Source of the DNA: Apium graveolens
Taxonomy: Eukaryota; Streptophyta; Magnoliopsida; Apiales; Apiaceae
Length of the DNA stretch: 64,000 nt
Direction: 5' to 3'
NCBI RefSeq assembly: GCF_009905375.1
Contig: NC_133647.1
Span: 80,628,442-80,692,441 of the forward strand
Shown here: in pieces, positions 46,629-57,682 of the stretch
How the letters are laid out: each line of letters starts with the position of its first letter
How positions within the stretch are numbered: the stretch's first letter is position 1
Made by a program: the position numbers and the translations under genes
The notes under the pieces: model-generated
Seen by the model: only the letters and a program-made list of their open reading frames with translations
Told to the model about the DNA's origin: nothing
Databases searched by the model: none

Positions 46629-49612
46629 TCACTGAGCATTTATGTCTTCACCCCCCTCACTCTGGCCTTCATCAACATCAGAATATAGCTCTTGAACAGC
46701 AATATCATTAAAATCAGGAACTATATCCCCCAATCTGCCTATTACCTTTGACAGTTTCTCCCGAACCTTTTTGTCAATGATCTCCTGCATTTCAGTAAGA
46801 AGTTCCTCCTTTATTGACTTTTTCAAATCAGCAACATCAATACTAGCACTAGAACTCTGACTAAATGCTGGCACATCTAGCTTAACAGTTTTCCTCGTTC
46901 GGCCTGATCTTCCAATAAGCCAATTCGGTCCATGGGCTGGCTTTTTTGATTTCTTTTCTGTGTGAGCACTGTTGTTTGCCCCATGAGAACCATCTTCAAT
47001 ATCATGTTGAGCATGTCCATTTTCATCCTTGTCATCGGTAGGAATTGTAGTCTGCCAAATATTGAGGGATCAGAAAATACAATTAAGTTTAACTAGAGCC
47101 GAGCGATAATATTTTTTTTACAAGTGCAAATTTATCAATTTTGTCAAAGTGATCTTTTACCTTGTATTTACGTCCTGGCTTTCGTTTACGAGTTTCAACG
47201 TAAACAAGATCCGAGGGAGCTGGTTCTTTAGGTTCGATTTTGTTCTCAGCTTTCTGCCAGCAGAATGGAATTGAAGTCATAACATTAAAAACTATAGAAT
47301 GAAACTAAGGAAATATAGAATTTGGGATTTCATAAGCACATTAAAAGTTATACTACTATTTATGATTTTTATTTATTTATTAGACCAAGTTCAACCAGAA
47401 TATATTCAAGACTCCGAAACTACATACATTTTCTTAATAAAAGTAACACCGTGCTTTAAACATGACTTACTATTTTCTCTCTAATTTGCGCAAAACTTGT
47501 ACGACCAGCTGTGTGTGTTTCTACAATCAAGGCACGATTTTCTGAAGCAGTCTTAGATCGTCTCTGACAATTAAGTGAAGTGAACAAAGTATTAAAAAAC
47601 AGACTACATAAAAAAAGGTTGAATATTATCTAGTTGAGCGATATCAATTTATATACCTGAATTTCCTCATCCCCCCAGTATTTGAGCAGCACCTTGAATA
47701 CTTCAGTTGAAACAAAACTAGGCTTATTTTTTAGCCTATCCTCATCATTATCATATTGTAGATAATGATCTTTCTTAACCCGACTTTTGTGCAACCTCCA
47801 CAAATCATTAATAGTCCGCAGTGTAAAGGTTCTTCCTTCCTCGGGAATGATATATTTTTTCTAGTAAATCAATTAAAATAATTAGCCATATTGTAGAAAA
47901 TTTTGTATCCGGTGAGATAGACAATAGAAAATTTTGTATTTTACGTTAACAAATTGCCATAGCCTCTCCTTCTCACTTTCAGGATATTTATGCCAACTGA
48001 TGTAATCAAGTGGCACAGACTCCCTGGCCAAGGTCCCTAAGAAGTTTTTGTATTCAGATAAGACCTTGGGATCGTCTGCCACGGCCTGAAATTCTGAATT
48101 CAACTTAATAACCTTCTTTTTGCTAGGGTCCCTTGTGTACACATCCTTCATTAATGTCGGTCCTCTACGCTTTATTACTTTTGATGGACCTAAAATAGAA
48201 CAAATAAACTAATTAATGTTCCAAGAGTATTGTCAATATTGAAACTACTATTTAATCAACTTAAAAAACAATTATAAGGACCTGATGGAATTTCATGTGT
48301 CTCGTCTTGAGTTTGACCAGGACCCTCATCCACATGATCATTCACAAATTCCAAGTCCTTTTTACGTTTTCGCATTAGCAAAAAAGCCTCCATTGAACCA
48401 ATTCCGTCATTACGATTTTTGGGAGGCACTGGCCCTGCTCTCAGGGGCAAGTTAGGAGGTAAACCATCTATCAATGGAGGAGGAGGTGGTAGTTGTTCGG
48501 TTGGCAGATGGGGTGCATTTTCAGTTGGGGATGGGGGCAAATTTGGAATCTGTCATCCAAGCATAATTAGTATAGATTATAATGACAGACTAATATAGTA
48601 GATAAATTATAAAATAGAAGAATTAACAAATTATATTTTTACTTGCGAAGGAGTTGTTGCTGAACGTGTTCTTCGGGGGGCAGTATTGTTCATTTTTTTA
48701 CCTGCAGAAACTAGCTTAATTTTTTTTCTTTGCCTAACCTGCTTTGACATAACCTCTGCAGTATCCTTTTCATCCTCAGATAAACTATCGTGTCCAGGAA
48801 TGTACTCCCGATCAAACTCTAGCATTGAATCATCATCCTCCTGTACTTTCTCTTTTGGTTTGTCCTTTTTCTTACCAAGATCAGCTGACAGTTTATTTAT
48901 GCTGAGCTTCTCTATCATCTCAGCGTTCTCTTTCTTTCGCATCAACCTTTTTCTTTCGTATTCTGGAATATTCTGAAATATAGAGTAGATATATATTACA
49001 TTAAACTATAGACATACATTATAGGACAAATATGTAATATACAATTTAAATACTTCCTAACCTTCGGAAATGCAGTATCATATTCAACCGATTTTCCAGC
49101 CAATCGATTACTTTCCCTCTTTTTTTGTAGCCCTTGTAGTGTCACAAACTTCTTTTTTGCTTGTAAACCTGTTGATGCAAGTAGTGGTGAAAATAATAAT
49201 TTAAATCAGCATGTGAAATTTAATCATCTTAACCATATTAAGCATTACCTTCAAAAAACTGTGTTCTTGGTCGCACAATCACATGTGGTTGCATTTGTGT
49301 TGTTGGATCAATAGATTTGTCAATTATGTTATCAACATAAAATTCCAAATTAACTCCTTCAACTGTCTTTATAAACTCACTTAGTTCACTGTCATTGGCA
49401 ATTAGTTTCCAACCATTCAGCATGTTTTTGACATAAACTCCGCCTATTTCCGTGTATTTCAAATCATCCTTCACATACTCCATCACAACCGTGTACGAGA
49501 ACTTATCAGCATCAACAAATTCTGGAATCTCAGTACATGTCCCACCTATATATTTTGTTTTCATGAACTCTCCCTTATGGTAGAATTTGATAATAAAATC
49601 TTTTTCTGCCAT
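46629..49612 (-). CDS. CACTA second gene, Transposase_24 (Ptta/En/Spm) type, nine exons
   Basis: Minus-strand exons inferred from splice sites: 49612-49249, 49168-49062, 48972-48643, 48549-48282, 48189-47945, 47860-47657, 47563-47471, 47253-47161, 47051-46629. All introns are GT-AG, all phases fit and no stop occurs, giving about 708 aa. Residues 1-105 look like the PB1-like domain common in plant transposon proteins (MAEKDFIIKFYHKGEF). A charged/proline-rich part follows (about 160-350). Residues 357-537 match the Transposase_24 core (NDLWRLHKSRVKKDHY; ETHTAGRTSFAQI). The C-terminus is acidic with a likely coiled coil. By analogy with TNPA it may bind subterminal repeats; that is inference. 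The exon model needs transcript support. Confidence 0.78.
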
Positions 49613-49936
49613 CCTGAAAAAGAAGAACAGGGAAAAAAATTAGTAACAATTTAATAGTAAGTAGTTTGATAATTAATTAATCCAATTTTATAGAGAGTAC
49701 AAGAAAACAACTAAGTTTGCAGAAAATAAAGAAAATGACCAAGTTGTGAATATAAATAAAATACAAGAATAGAGTAATGGTAGCAGTTTGATATGACTAA
49801 AGCATGAAGTGCAATTTTTCATTGTCTAATACAATAAAATATTATATTGATTTAGAAGTAGCAGTTGGATGTCTTAAGCAGGAAGCACAATGAAAAAATA
49901 CAATAACAAAAAGTAAATAGCTAGCACTTATATTTT
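49613..49936. other. Intergenic stretch between the two CACTA genes
   Basis: About 320 bp, AT-rich, no ORF. It must hold the 3' end of the transposase gene and the 5' region of the second gene; no clear signal is visible. Confidence 0.5.
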
Positions 49937-52168
49937 TTAGATTTCACGATCATCCTCCTCTTCATCTGGTGTAACAGGGATTTTTTTTATAGGCACATCA
50001 TCTCTATACCAGCTGACATCGTTAAGGATATTATGTCCCCTTGGCACATAACCTATGTCATTAACATCTTCAAGTGACATTCCCTCTTCTACTTCACTAT
50101 ACTGATCCCTTGGTAAATTCTTGATAACAAAATGTATGTCTTTTTCAGTAGGATCTTCAATATAATAAACTTGGTGTACTTGTGTAGCCAGAACAAACGG
50201 ATCATCTTTTTGACAGAACTTGTTGAAGTTGACTCTTGTTAGGCCATAACAATCCCTCTCCCTTTGGTACCAACGACACTTAAATAGAACTACAGTTAAC
50301 GCTCCCCAATAGTCGACTTCAATAATATCTTCTTTTGTCATATCAAAACAAGCTGCCCTAATTTGAACATGTTTTTTATCATCAGACTTGAAAGGATGAA
50401 GAATCTTTCTAATCCCCATTTCTTTCAAATCAAGACGACCATTAACATGATCTTTTGTCTTGCCCCCAATATTTAACAAAGTCCCCAAAATCTTATCACA
50501 AATGTTCTTCTCTATATGCATAACATCAAGGTTGTGTCTAACCATATGAGTACTCCAATATGGTAATTCAAAAAAAATGGACCTTTTCTTCCAAGGGCAA
50601 TCAGTACAAGTTTTTTGTTTCGTCTTACACTTCCCAAAACTATTCTCATAACCAGATAACAGATGCTCAACCTCTATTCCCGTTAACATTTCAGGACTTT
50701 CTCCCATTTCCATTTCACCATTAAATCGCCTCTTATCAGACCTCCACTTGTGGTTAGGAGGCAGAAATTTTCTATGGTTCAAATACACAACTTTCCTCGA
50801 ATGTTTCAAATAGGTTGACGAGGTCTGATAGTGGCATGAAGGACATGCTAAGTGCCCTTTAGTGCTCCAACCTGATAAGACTCCATATCCAGGAAAATCA
50901 CTTATCGTCCATAGGAGGCTTGCGTGTAATTGAAATGTACTATCACGTCTTGCATCGTAAGTTTGTATTCCAACTTCCCATAATTCATTCAACTCTGCAA
51001 TTAACGGCTGCATATATACATCGATATCGTTTCCAGGTTGTATGGGTCCTGGAATTAAGGTAGAAAGAATTATATATTCTGGTTTCATGATTAACCAGGG
51101 GGGAAGGTTGTAATTAACAAGTATGACTGGCCAGGTACTGTGAGAATTACTCATTGAACGATAAGGATTGAATCCATCAGATGCTAAACCTAACCTAACA
51201 TTTCTAATTTCTCCAGCAAAATCTGGATACTTGGCATCCATAGACTTCCACCCCAGACCATCAGCTGGATGCCTTAACCTCCCATCCCTCTTTCGTGCTA
51301 AAGCATGCCATGTCATTAATCTAGACAATTCAGTGTTTAAGAACATTCTTTGCAGCCTTGGTTTCAAAGGAAAATATCTCATCACCTTTACTGGGATTTT
51401 ATGTTCCTTTAACACATTATTTTTTTCACTACCAGTATCCTTATTTTCAACTTCTCTCCATCTTGAAGCTTCACACGTTTTGCAAAAATCCAGTTTTTCA
51501 TTTTCACCCCAAAATAACATGCAGTCATTTGGACAAGCATGTATTTTTTGGTAGTCCAGACCTAGATCTTTAATCATACCCTTTGCAGCATTAAAAGAGG
51601 ATGGTACATTGCAATTTGGGAAAACTTCCTTAATCAACTTAAGCAAATCGCTAAATGCTGACTCACTAAATCCGTGAATACACTTTAGTTGGTAGAGCCT
51701 AACTATGAAACTTAATCGAGTGAACTTAAGACACTCAGGATACAAAGGCTGCCCACCCTCCTCAACAAGCCGGTAAAATTTTTTTGCATCGTCATCAAGT
51801 CCCTTTCTAACTCCATGTTCACTATCATTATTACAATTCTCATATGTGTTACGTATCATTGCCTCTAACTCATCTGCTAAACCCATACCTATATCACTGT
51901 CCATGTTATCATCGACATCATTATTCTTATGGTTTGACACTTCATAAATCCATTCAGTGGACTGTGGACAAACACCATTGCAGATGAGATGTTCCTTTAT
52001 AACGCTTTCACCATACCAATAACGATTACTACACTTTCTACAAGGACATTTCAACTCATTTCCTGATGCATATTCAGAAAATGCATTTGTAATAAAAGCT
52101 TTAACCCCCATCCTATATTTATCACTATATCTTGGAAGTGTTACCCATTTTTCTCCTTCAACATCCAT
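49937..52168 (-). CDS. CACTA TNP2-type transposase, 743 aa, internally shortened
   Basis: An uninterrupted ORF. Residues about 1-75 form the transposase-associated N-terminal domain, with a Cys-rich motif (CPCRKCSNRYW). The Transposase_21 region follows, with LASDGFNPYRS, NYNLPPWL, FPGYGVLSGWSTKGHLACP and the conserved NLDVMHIEKNICD. At about residue 612 (nt 50320-50340) the sequence passes directly from CFDMTKEDI to VDYWGALTVVLFKCRWY. The latter belongs to the second half of the DUF4216-type C-terminal region. The DUF4218-type block and the start of DUF4216 that normally lie between are absent, in frame. The family cuts at the terminal repeats; whether this version is active is doubtful. Confidence 0.85.
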   Translation of the reverse strand: MDVEGEKWVTLPRYSDKYRMGVKAFITNAFSEYASGNELKCPCRKCSNRYWYGESVIKEHLICNGVCPQSTEWIYEVSNHKNNDVDDNMDSDIGMGLADELEAMIRNTYENCNNDSEHGVRKGLDDDAKKFYRLVEEGGQPLYPECLKFTRLSFIVRLYQLKCIHGFSESAFSDLLKLIKEVFPNCNVPSSFNAAKGMIKDLGLDYQKIHACPNDCMLFWGENEKLDFCKTCEASRWREVENKDTGSEKNNVLKEHKIPVKVMRYFPLKPRLQRMFLNTELSRLMTWHALARKRDGRLRHPADGLGWKSMDAKYPDFAGEIRNVRLGLASDGFNPYRSMSNSHSTWPVILVNYNLPPWLIMKPEYIILSTLIPGPIQPGNDIDVYMQPLIAELNELWEVGIQTYDARRDSTFQLHASLLWTISDFPGYGVLSGWSTKGHLACPSCHYQTSSTYLKHSRKVVYLNHRKFLPPNHKWRSDKRRFNGEMEMGESPEMLTGIEVEHLLSGYENSFGKCKTKQKTCTDCPWKKRSIFFELPYWSTHMVRHNLDVMHIEKNICDKILGTLLNIGGKTKDHVNGRLDLKEMGIRKILHPFKSDDKKHVQIRAACFDMTKEDIIEVDYWGALTVVLFKCRWYQRERDCYGLTRVNFNKFCQKDDPFVLATQVHQVYYIEDPTEKDIHFVIKNLPRDQYSEVEEGMSLEDVNDIGYVPRGHNILNDVSWYRDDVPIKKIPVTPDEEEDDREI

Positions 52169-52745
52169 TCTCTACATGATTATTCAACAAAAAATAAATT
52201 AAACAAACAAACAGTACTTTATTATGCTTGACAGGTCGTTAACACAAAATATGACAACAAATATTCAAAGAGTTATACTAGCAGGGCATAAACACAAATT
52301 TAGAACAAATTCAACTAGCATCATAAAACAGGGCATAAACACAAATTTAAAACAAAAAGCAGAGCTCATAAATTTAAACTAACAAGAAACCCAAAAATTA
52401 TACTAGATCATAAAAACTCTCAAATAACAGAGCACACACACAAATTTCAGAGCCTTCACACAAATTTCAGTAAGAAAAAAATTTAAAAATGAGTAACAGC
52501 AAGAAAAATCTAACCTTCAAATTAAATAACAGCTTTAGCTATTTATAAAAATAACCTTCAAATAACCTGCCAAAATGCATGTCAAAAAATAAATGTGGGC
52601 TATATATACATATATATACATATAATCAACAACTTCTAATGCAACTTCTATATGAATCAATTTAATCTATAATCGATTTTACCTCTAATCAATTAAATGT
52701 ATTATACCTCAAATCGATTTTAGGTATCATCAATTTTAACACAAA
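52169..52745 (-). promoter_or_regulatory. Upstream region of the TNP2 gene
   Basis: AT-rich, no ORF. By position it should contain the 5' UTR and promoter of the transposase gene; no confident TATA box or splice site is identified. Confidence 0.4.
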
Positions 52746-52857
52746 GATGAGTATCGAGAGAGAGAGAGAGATGAGTATAGAGAGAGATGAGTATCGAGAG
52801 AGAGAGAGAGATGAGTATAGAGAGAGATGAGTATCGAGAGAGAGAGAGAGATGAGTA
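52746..52857. repeat. 40-bp tandem repeat built on (GA)n
   Basis: Units starting GATGAGTATCGAGAGAGAGA at 52746, 52786 and 52826, period 40 bp, followed by more GAGA-rich sequence to about 52940. It lies upstream of the TNP2 gene. Confidence 0.85.
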
Positions 52858-52979
52858 CCTGTGCTGTGAGAGAGCGAGAGAGATAGAATAGCTGTGAGAG
52901 GGTGAGAGAGATAGAATAGCTGTGAGTGAGAGAGATAGAATAAATTTTGGTACTAATTTTGCCCGCCAATCTAACCCGC

Positions 52980-53190
52980 CTAAATATTTCGGTCAATTTG
53001 ACCAAAAGTGTAACTGCTATTGTAACATATTTTAAACCGTGTTGCAATAGCTTATTTGTTTATAATATTATTTAAAAAGCATTAAATCACTGCAACACTT
53101 TCCTATCTTATGCAACATATTATAAAACATTGCAACAGATAAGCAACTATTTGACCTACAGCAACACTTTATGCAACAGAAATGTACTTG
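52980..53190. repeat. CACTA right subterminal repeats
   Basis: TGCAACA/TGTAACA-type words in both orientations, mirroring the left end. Confidence 0.72.
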
Positions 53191-53221
53191 GGGCTTGCAA
53201 TAGCCAATATATGGTGTAGTG
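53191..53221 (-). repeat. CACTA right terminal inverted repeat
   Basis: 31 bp, exact complement of 45896-45926, ending GGTGTAGTG. Confidence 0.93.
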
Positions 53222-53659
53222 TGTGTTTATTGCGCCGAGACCCGCGCAGGACGAACCGTACGCCGGATCGAAAAAGTCAAAACATGGAAAATGTTCAGAA
53301 TATTACGGTTAGGTTAGGAAGGAGTTCTTGGAAGAGTTTCGGGTTCTAAAAACGTAAAAAATGGATAACGGTGGTTGGTTCCCGTTTTTATAAAATAGAT
53401 TTTACATACCCGGAAAAAGATTTTATAAAATCTATATGATTCCTATAAATTCATAATTCAACATAAAAATAATTAGAAAGATATGACAATTATCTATATT
53501 TTATTTTGAGCATATAAAAATTGAAATACTCAATTAATAATATTTTTAAACATCCAAACACATTTAACACTTAACAATTAATTCACATGATAGATACCGA
53601 ATACATATAATAATTATCTATTAGCAAAAATAGTTGCACGTTATATCCCGGATATTACA

Positions 53660-54843
53660 ACTACAGCCATTGTTTAAGGTTTCGTGTAGAAACATGATAA
53701 AAAGTGAGATTTTTTTAATTTACGAGTTTGAGAAAGTGAAGGTATTGAGTTTGATATAGAGAAATAAAAGTAGAATTGCTATCACAACGGACATGTGGAC
53801 AACGAGCAATCAAAAAAAGGATACATGGCAGTCATGACACATTTTATCGATGATTCATGGATTTTGCAAAGTCATATCATGAGGTATGCACATTTTTTTT
53901 CCAAATATTAAATTTAGTACATTACCAGTTAACTATTTTCTAATTATTGTTTATTCTATAAATTTTTTTAGGTTTATATATGTGCCTTGTCCACACACTA
54001 AAGATGTCTTATGTGAGCATTTGGTTGATTGTTTGATGGATTGGAACTTGGATAAAAAAAAATTATGTATGATTGTTGATAATTGTACGACCAATGATGC
54101 CATGATTGAATTGATGCTAGAAAGGTTAGATAGTTCATCACTTTTGGAAAGTGATAATTTATTTCATATGCATTAATTAGGACATATTTTAAACTTGATT
54201 ATAAAAGATGGATTAGATAAAATAAAGGTTGGAGTTGGAACAATTATGGAATCAGTTGCTTATTGGATAACAACACCTAAAAGGGAAGAGAGATTTTAGG
54301 AAACGGTCCAACAATTGCGTAATATAAATATTATAAAGTTAGGACTTGATTGTGGAACTTAGTGGAACTTAACCTACTTGATGCTTGAAATTATATTATT
54401 GTATAGGGATGTGTTCACTAGATTGAGTCGTAAGGACATTCAATATAAAAGTGTCCATTCTCCTGAAAATGAGAATTTGCTAAAGAAGTGTGTTAAAAGT
54501 TGAAGTCTTTTTACAAGGAAACTGAAATATTTTCTAGAACAAAGTACCCCACTTCTAATACTTATTTCATTAATATTTGTGAGATTCGGCTTGCTAAGAC
54601 TGAATGGAGGGAAAGTCCAAATTAGGTTAAATGGCTGATAAAATGTTATTGAAATTTGAGAAATATTGGGATGTGATTCATGGTGTTGTTGGAGTTTCCA
54701 TGGTCTTGGATCCTAGATACAAGTTGGAGGTATTAGAGTTTTATTTCGATAAAATTTTTGGAGTACGCACTCTAATTGAAGTTGAAAATATTGATAAGTG
54801 GCATTTTATACCACTTAGAACGTCTTATAATAGCTTAAATTGG
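53660..54843 (+). pseudogene. hAT transposase fragment, copy C
   Basis: As copies A and B, with the same stops and intron. It lacks the 4-bp deletion of copy B. Confidence 0.78.
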
Positions 54844-56240
54844 TGTCTTAAAATCAAGTATTTTGTGTATTTGATGCGTTTTTCTAGTGTTTGTGCAATT
54901 CAGGGTATTAGTTGCATTTCGGGAGAGAATTCATCAATAATAAGCCTTGGCATGTGTTTAGCATTGCAAGTGGGAAGATAGGAGCAGATTGCAGCGAAGA
55001 AACGGAGCAAAAAGAGAGTATTTTCCAGAAGGGGTCTGAGCGCCCGCTCAGCTCTACTGAGCGGCCGCGCAGGAAGCTGAGCGCCCGCTCAGGAAAGCTG
55101 AGCGGCGGCGCAGGGTCGTAATTTCAGATTAAATATTTTAGACTCCTATTTCTGTTTGGCTTCCAACTTCTGAGTTATCTGGGTTTTATGGGACTCCTAT
55201 ATAAGTAGATTTCAGAGACATTTCACAAAGGTTGGATCGTTGTATTAATCGAAGAGCAAGGAGATAAGAAAGAAGACCGTTTTAGCACACCACAACGAAG
55301 AGGAAGCATATTTTCTTGTGATTCTTTATTTCGTTGTAACGTTGGATGCTAGTTTTCTTTACTTTGAACCTATTTACTCTTGTGACGTACTTTGGTTTAA
55401 TATAAGTAGTTTTTAGTTATTATTGTTGTATGTTATTATCATGTTTTCATATGAACCCATGATGACGATGAGTGCTATCATGGGCTAATCGTGATCATGG
55501 GGTCGTAACAGATTTACTATGGAGTTCTTTAGTTAGTTGTTTAATACCTTAGTGTGTGATGATTGTATGATATCTAGTATTGGTTGTGCGTATTCGTCTT
55601 AAGTGTGTCGCGAACATATAAGACGGGGTGTTAATCTCTTGTGAAGCGACGGTGGATCTTGATATTTAGAACTTGCCATGCTAGCATAGGTTCATGTACG
55701 AGTATGCATTATTAGTGGATAACTCTAATCATTTTATTCACCCTGTGTAATCAAAAGGAATAACGTGTGTTTTAATCGTTATGTTGTCAATTTCTGTAGA
55801 CATATAGGGACTCAACATAATTGATGCCTATTCAACTTCTATCTTAATTGTGGATGTTTGGTAGAATGGTATTAGTACAATGAAAGTTGACTTTTATCAG
55901 TTTCGTGTTATGCGATTAATATCATCACTGTTGCATGCTAAGGGTAATAACAATAGCTATTGAAGGAAGTAGTAATGAAGTTGTGATCTCATGAGTGTTT
56001 AATATTGTTAATTTAAGTGTTAATTAAGTGCTTAATTATAGTAGTTAATTGTAGTTAATAATTAGTTAATCAAATCTAAGTGTTATAGTCTTAATATTGA
56101 GAAGTAATCATACATTGGTGAGTGAGTTTATTTGAACATAATTAGTCTGAGTCTCTGTGGGAACGAACTAGAAAGTATTCTATATTACTTGTGAACGCGT
56201 ATACTTGCGTGTGTTATTAGCGCGTGTTTTCACCCTAACA
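54844..56240 (+). mobile_element. Athila LTR, copy C (true 5' LTR of the Athila element)
   Basis: 1397 bp. TATA box CTATATAAG at 55197-55205, GC-rich unit cluster at 55036-55113. The flanking hAT sequence TTGG|TGTCTT is the same as in the other copies. Confidence 0.88.
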
Positions 56241-56246
56241 AGTTTT

Positions 56247-56264
56247 TGGCGCCGCTGCCGGGGA
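56247..56264 (+). other. Athila primer-binding site, copy C
   Basis: TGGCGCCGCTGCCGGGGA, tRNA-Asp type with one mismatch, followed by the leader to the gag ATG at 56378. Confidence 0.83.
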
Positions 56265-56377
56265 CTCGGCGTATTTGTTTAGTTTATGTACTTACCATCA
56301 TTGGTCATTAGGACTCAGTGATTAAGACGTGTTACTTATTGTTTCCGGTTGTGTTTCAGGTACTTTAGCGAGCGTTT

Positions 56378-57682
56378 ATGCAAACTCGTTCTCGTACTCG
56401 CAAGAGGACTTTAGATACAGCTGAGGAGACAGACGAAGTTCTTGATATTTCGGAGAAGATAAATTTTGAAGATTCGGATTCAGGAAGTGAGCAGAAAGAA
56501 CCATTAATCATGGGTGATCGTATTGTTCCGGCAGATCCAGCTCTTATGGACTTTTCTCGGCCTAAAATTGATGACATTCAGTCAAGCATTCTTCATCCGG
56601 CTATTCAGGCTAACACCTTTGAAATCAAGTCGGGCACTATTCAGATGGTGCATAATTCTGTTTCTTTCGGAGGTGCTGCGACTGAAGACCCCAACATGCA
56701 CATAAGGAATTTTGTCGAGATCTGCAGTACTTTCAAATATAATGGTGTGACTGATGAGGCTATCAAGCTGAGGCTTTTCCCATTCTCTCTGAGGGATAAA
56801 GCTAAGGACTGGTTACATTCTGAACCAGCTGGGTCTATCACTACTTGGCAAGATCTTGCGCAAAAGTTTCTGGTGAAGTTTTATCCAATGGAGAAGACTG
56901 CGGCTATGAGGAGTGCTCTTACTCAGTTTGCGCAGCAACCTACAGAATCTATGTGCGAAGCTTGGGAGCGCTACAAGGAGATGTTGAGAAAGTGTCAACA
57001 TCATGGAATGCCTGATTGGATGGTGATCACTGGTTTCTATAATGGTTTGGGGGCCCAATCTCGGCCCATGTTCGATACAGCAGCTAGAGGCGCCTTGTGG
57101 GCCAAAAGCTATACTGAGGCTTATAATCTTATTGAGACTTTGGCTGCAAATGAGCATCAAAACCCAACTCAGAGGATGATGCCTGGAAAGGTAGCAGGTA
57201 TTCTGGAAGTCGATGCAGCTACAGCTATTGCAGCGCAGCTCCAAGCGCTGTCTATGAAGGTCGATTCTCTAGCTACCTATGGAGTCAATCAGATAGCTAT
57301 GGTCTGTGAGCTTTGTGCAGGTTCTCATGCTACGGATCGGTGTTCTCTTGTTAACAAATCTGTTCAGTATGTGAACAATTATCCGCGACAACAGCAGCCT
57401 GTGCCAGCTACTTATCATCCTAACAACAGAAATCATCCAAATTTCAGCTGGAGTAATAATTAAAATGCTATTCAGCAACCATATCAGCAAGGCGTAAGTA
57501 AACAGTTCAATCCACCGGGATTCCAGCAACCACAACATTATGTTCAAAGGCAATCATATCCTCAACAAGGAAGTGCAGCTCCACCCTCTAGTGCTAATTT
57601 TGAGGAACTTAAGCTGTTGTGCAAAAGTCAGGCGGTTTCTATCAAGACCTTGGAAAATTGAATCGGTCAAATAGCCAATGCA
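56378..57682 (+). pseudogene. Athila gag
   Basis: ATG 56378 opens MQTRSRTRKRTLDTAEETDE, a typical Athila start. The capsid-like retrotransposon gag domain covers about residues 110-250 (FSLRDKAKDWLHSEPAGSI, LVKFYPMEKTAAMRS). A short Cys motif follows (CELCAGSHATDRC). Stops at 57461 (TAA) and 57659 (TGA) interrupt a frame that otherwise continues into pol, so gag and pol were one polyprotein. The Gln/Pro-rich region between the stops is normal for the family. Only a few mutations separate it from an open frame, fitting a younger age than the Tat and copia elements. Confidence 0.87.

Larger units (their letters stand above)
45896..53221 (-). mobile_element. CACTA (En/Spm) DNA transposon, complete, 7326 bp
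   Basis: Ends are CACTACACCATATATTGG... and its exact complement, a perfect inverted repeat of about 31 bp. TGT at 45893-45895 and 53222-53224 is a 3-bp target duplication; removing the insert restores the Athila leader as seen in copies A and C. Two genes lie on the minus strand: a TNP2-type transposase (52168-49937) and a nine-exon Transposase_24-type gene (49612-46629). Perfect termini, perfect target duplication and open genes point to a recent insertion. Confidence 0.95.
42776..53228. repeat. Tandem block copy B, split by CACTA (3124 bp without insert)
   Basis: Same content as copy A; the Athila leader is interrupted at 45895 by the CACTA element and resumes at 53225. It shares with copy C several differences from A (for example TTTACATACCC for TTTAAATACCC). 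It has a private 4-bp deletion near 44088 in the hAT part. Confidence 0.9.
53229..56356. repeat. Tandem block copy C (3128 bp)
   Basis: Same content as A and B. Unlike them it runs on without a break into Athila gag (GTGTTTCAGGTACTTTAG), so this copy carries the authentic 5' end of the Athila element. Confidence 0.9.

Noticed and set aside
52736..53047. Minus-strand Leu/Ser-rich frame resembling a membrane protein
   Set aside because: Produced by the GA-rich microsatellite and subterminal repeats.
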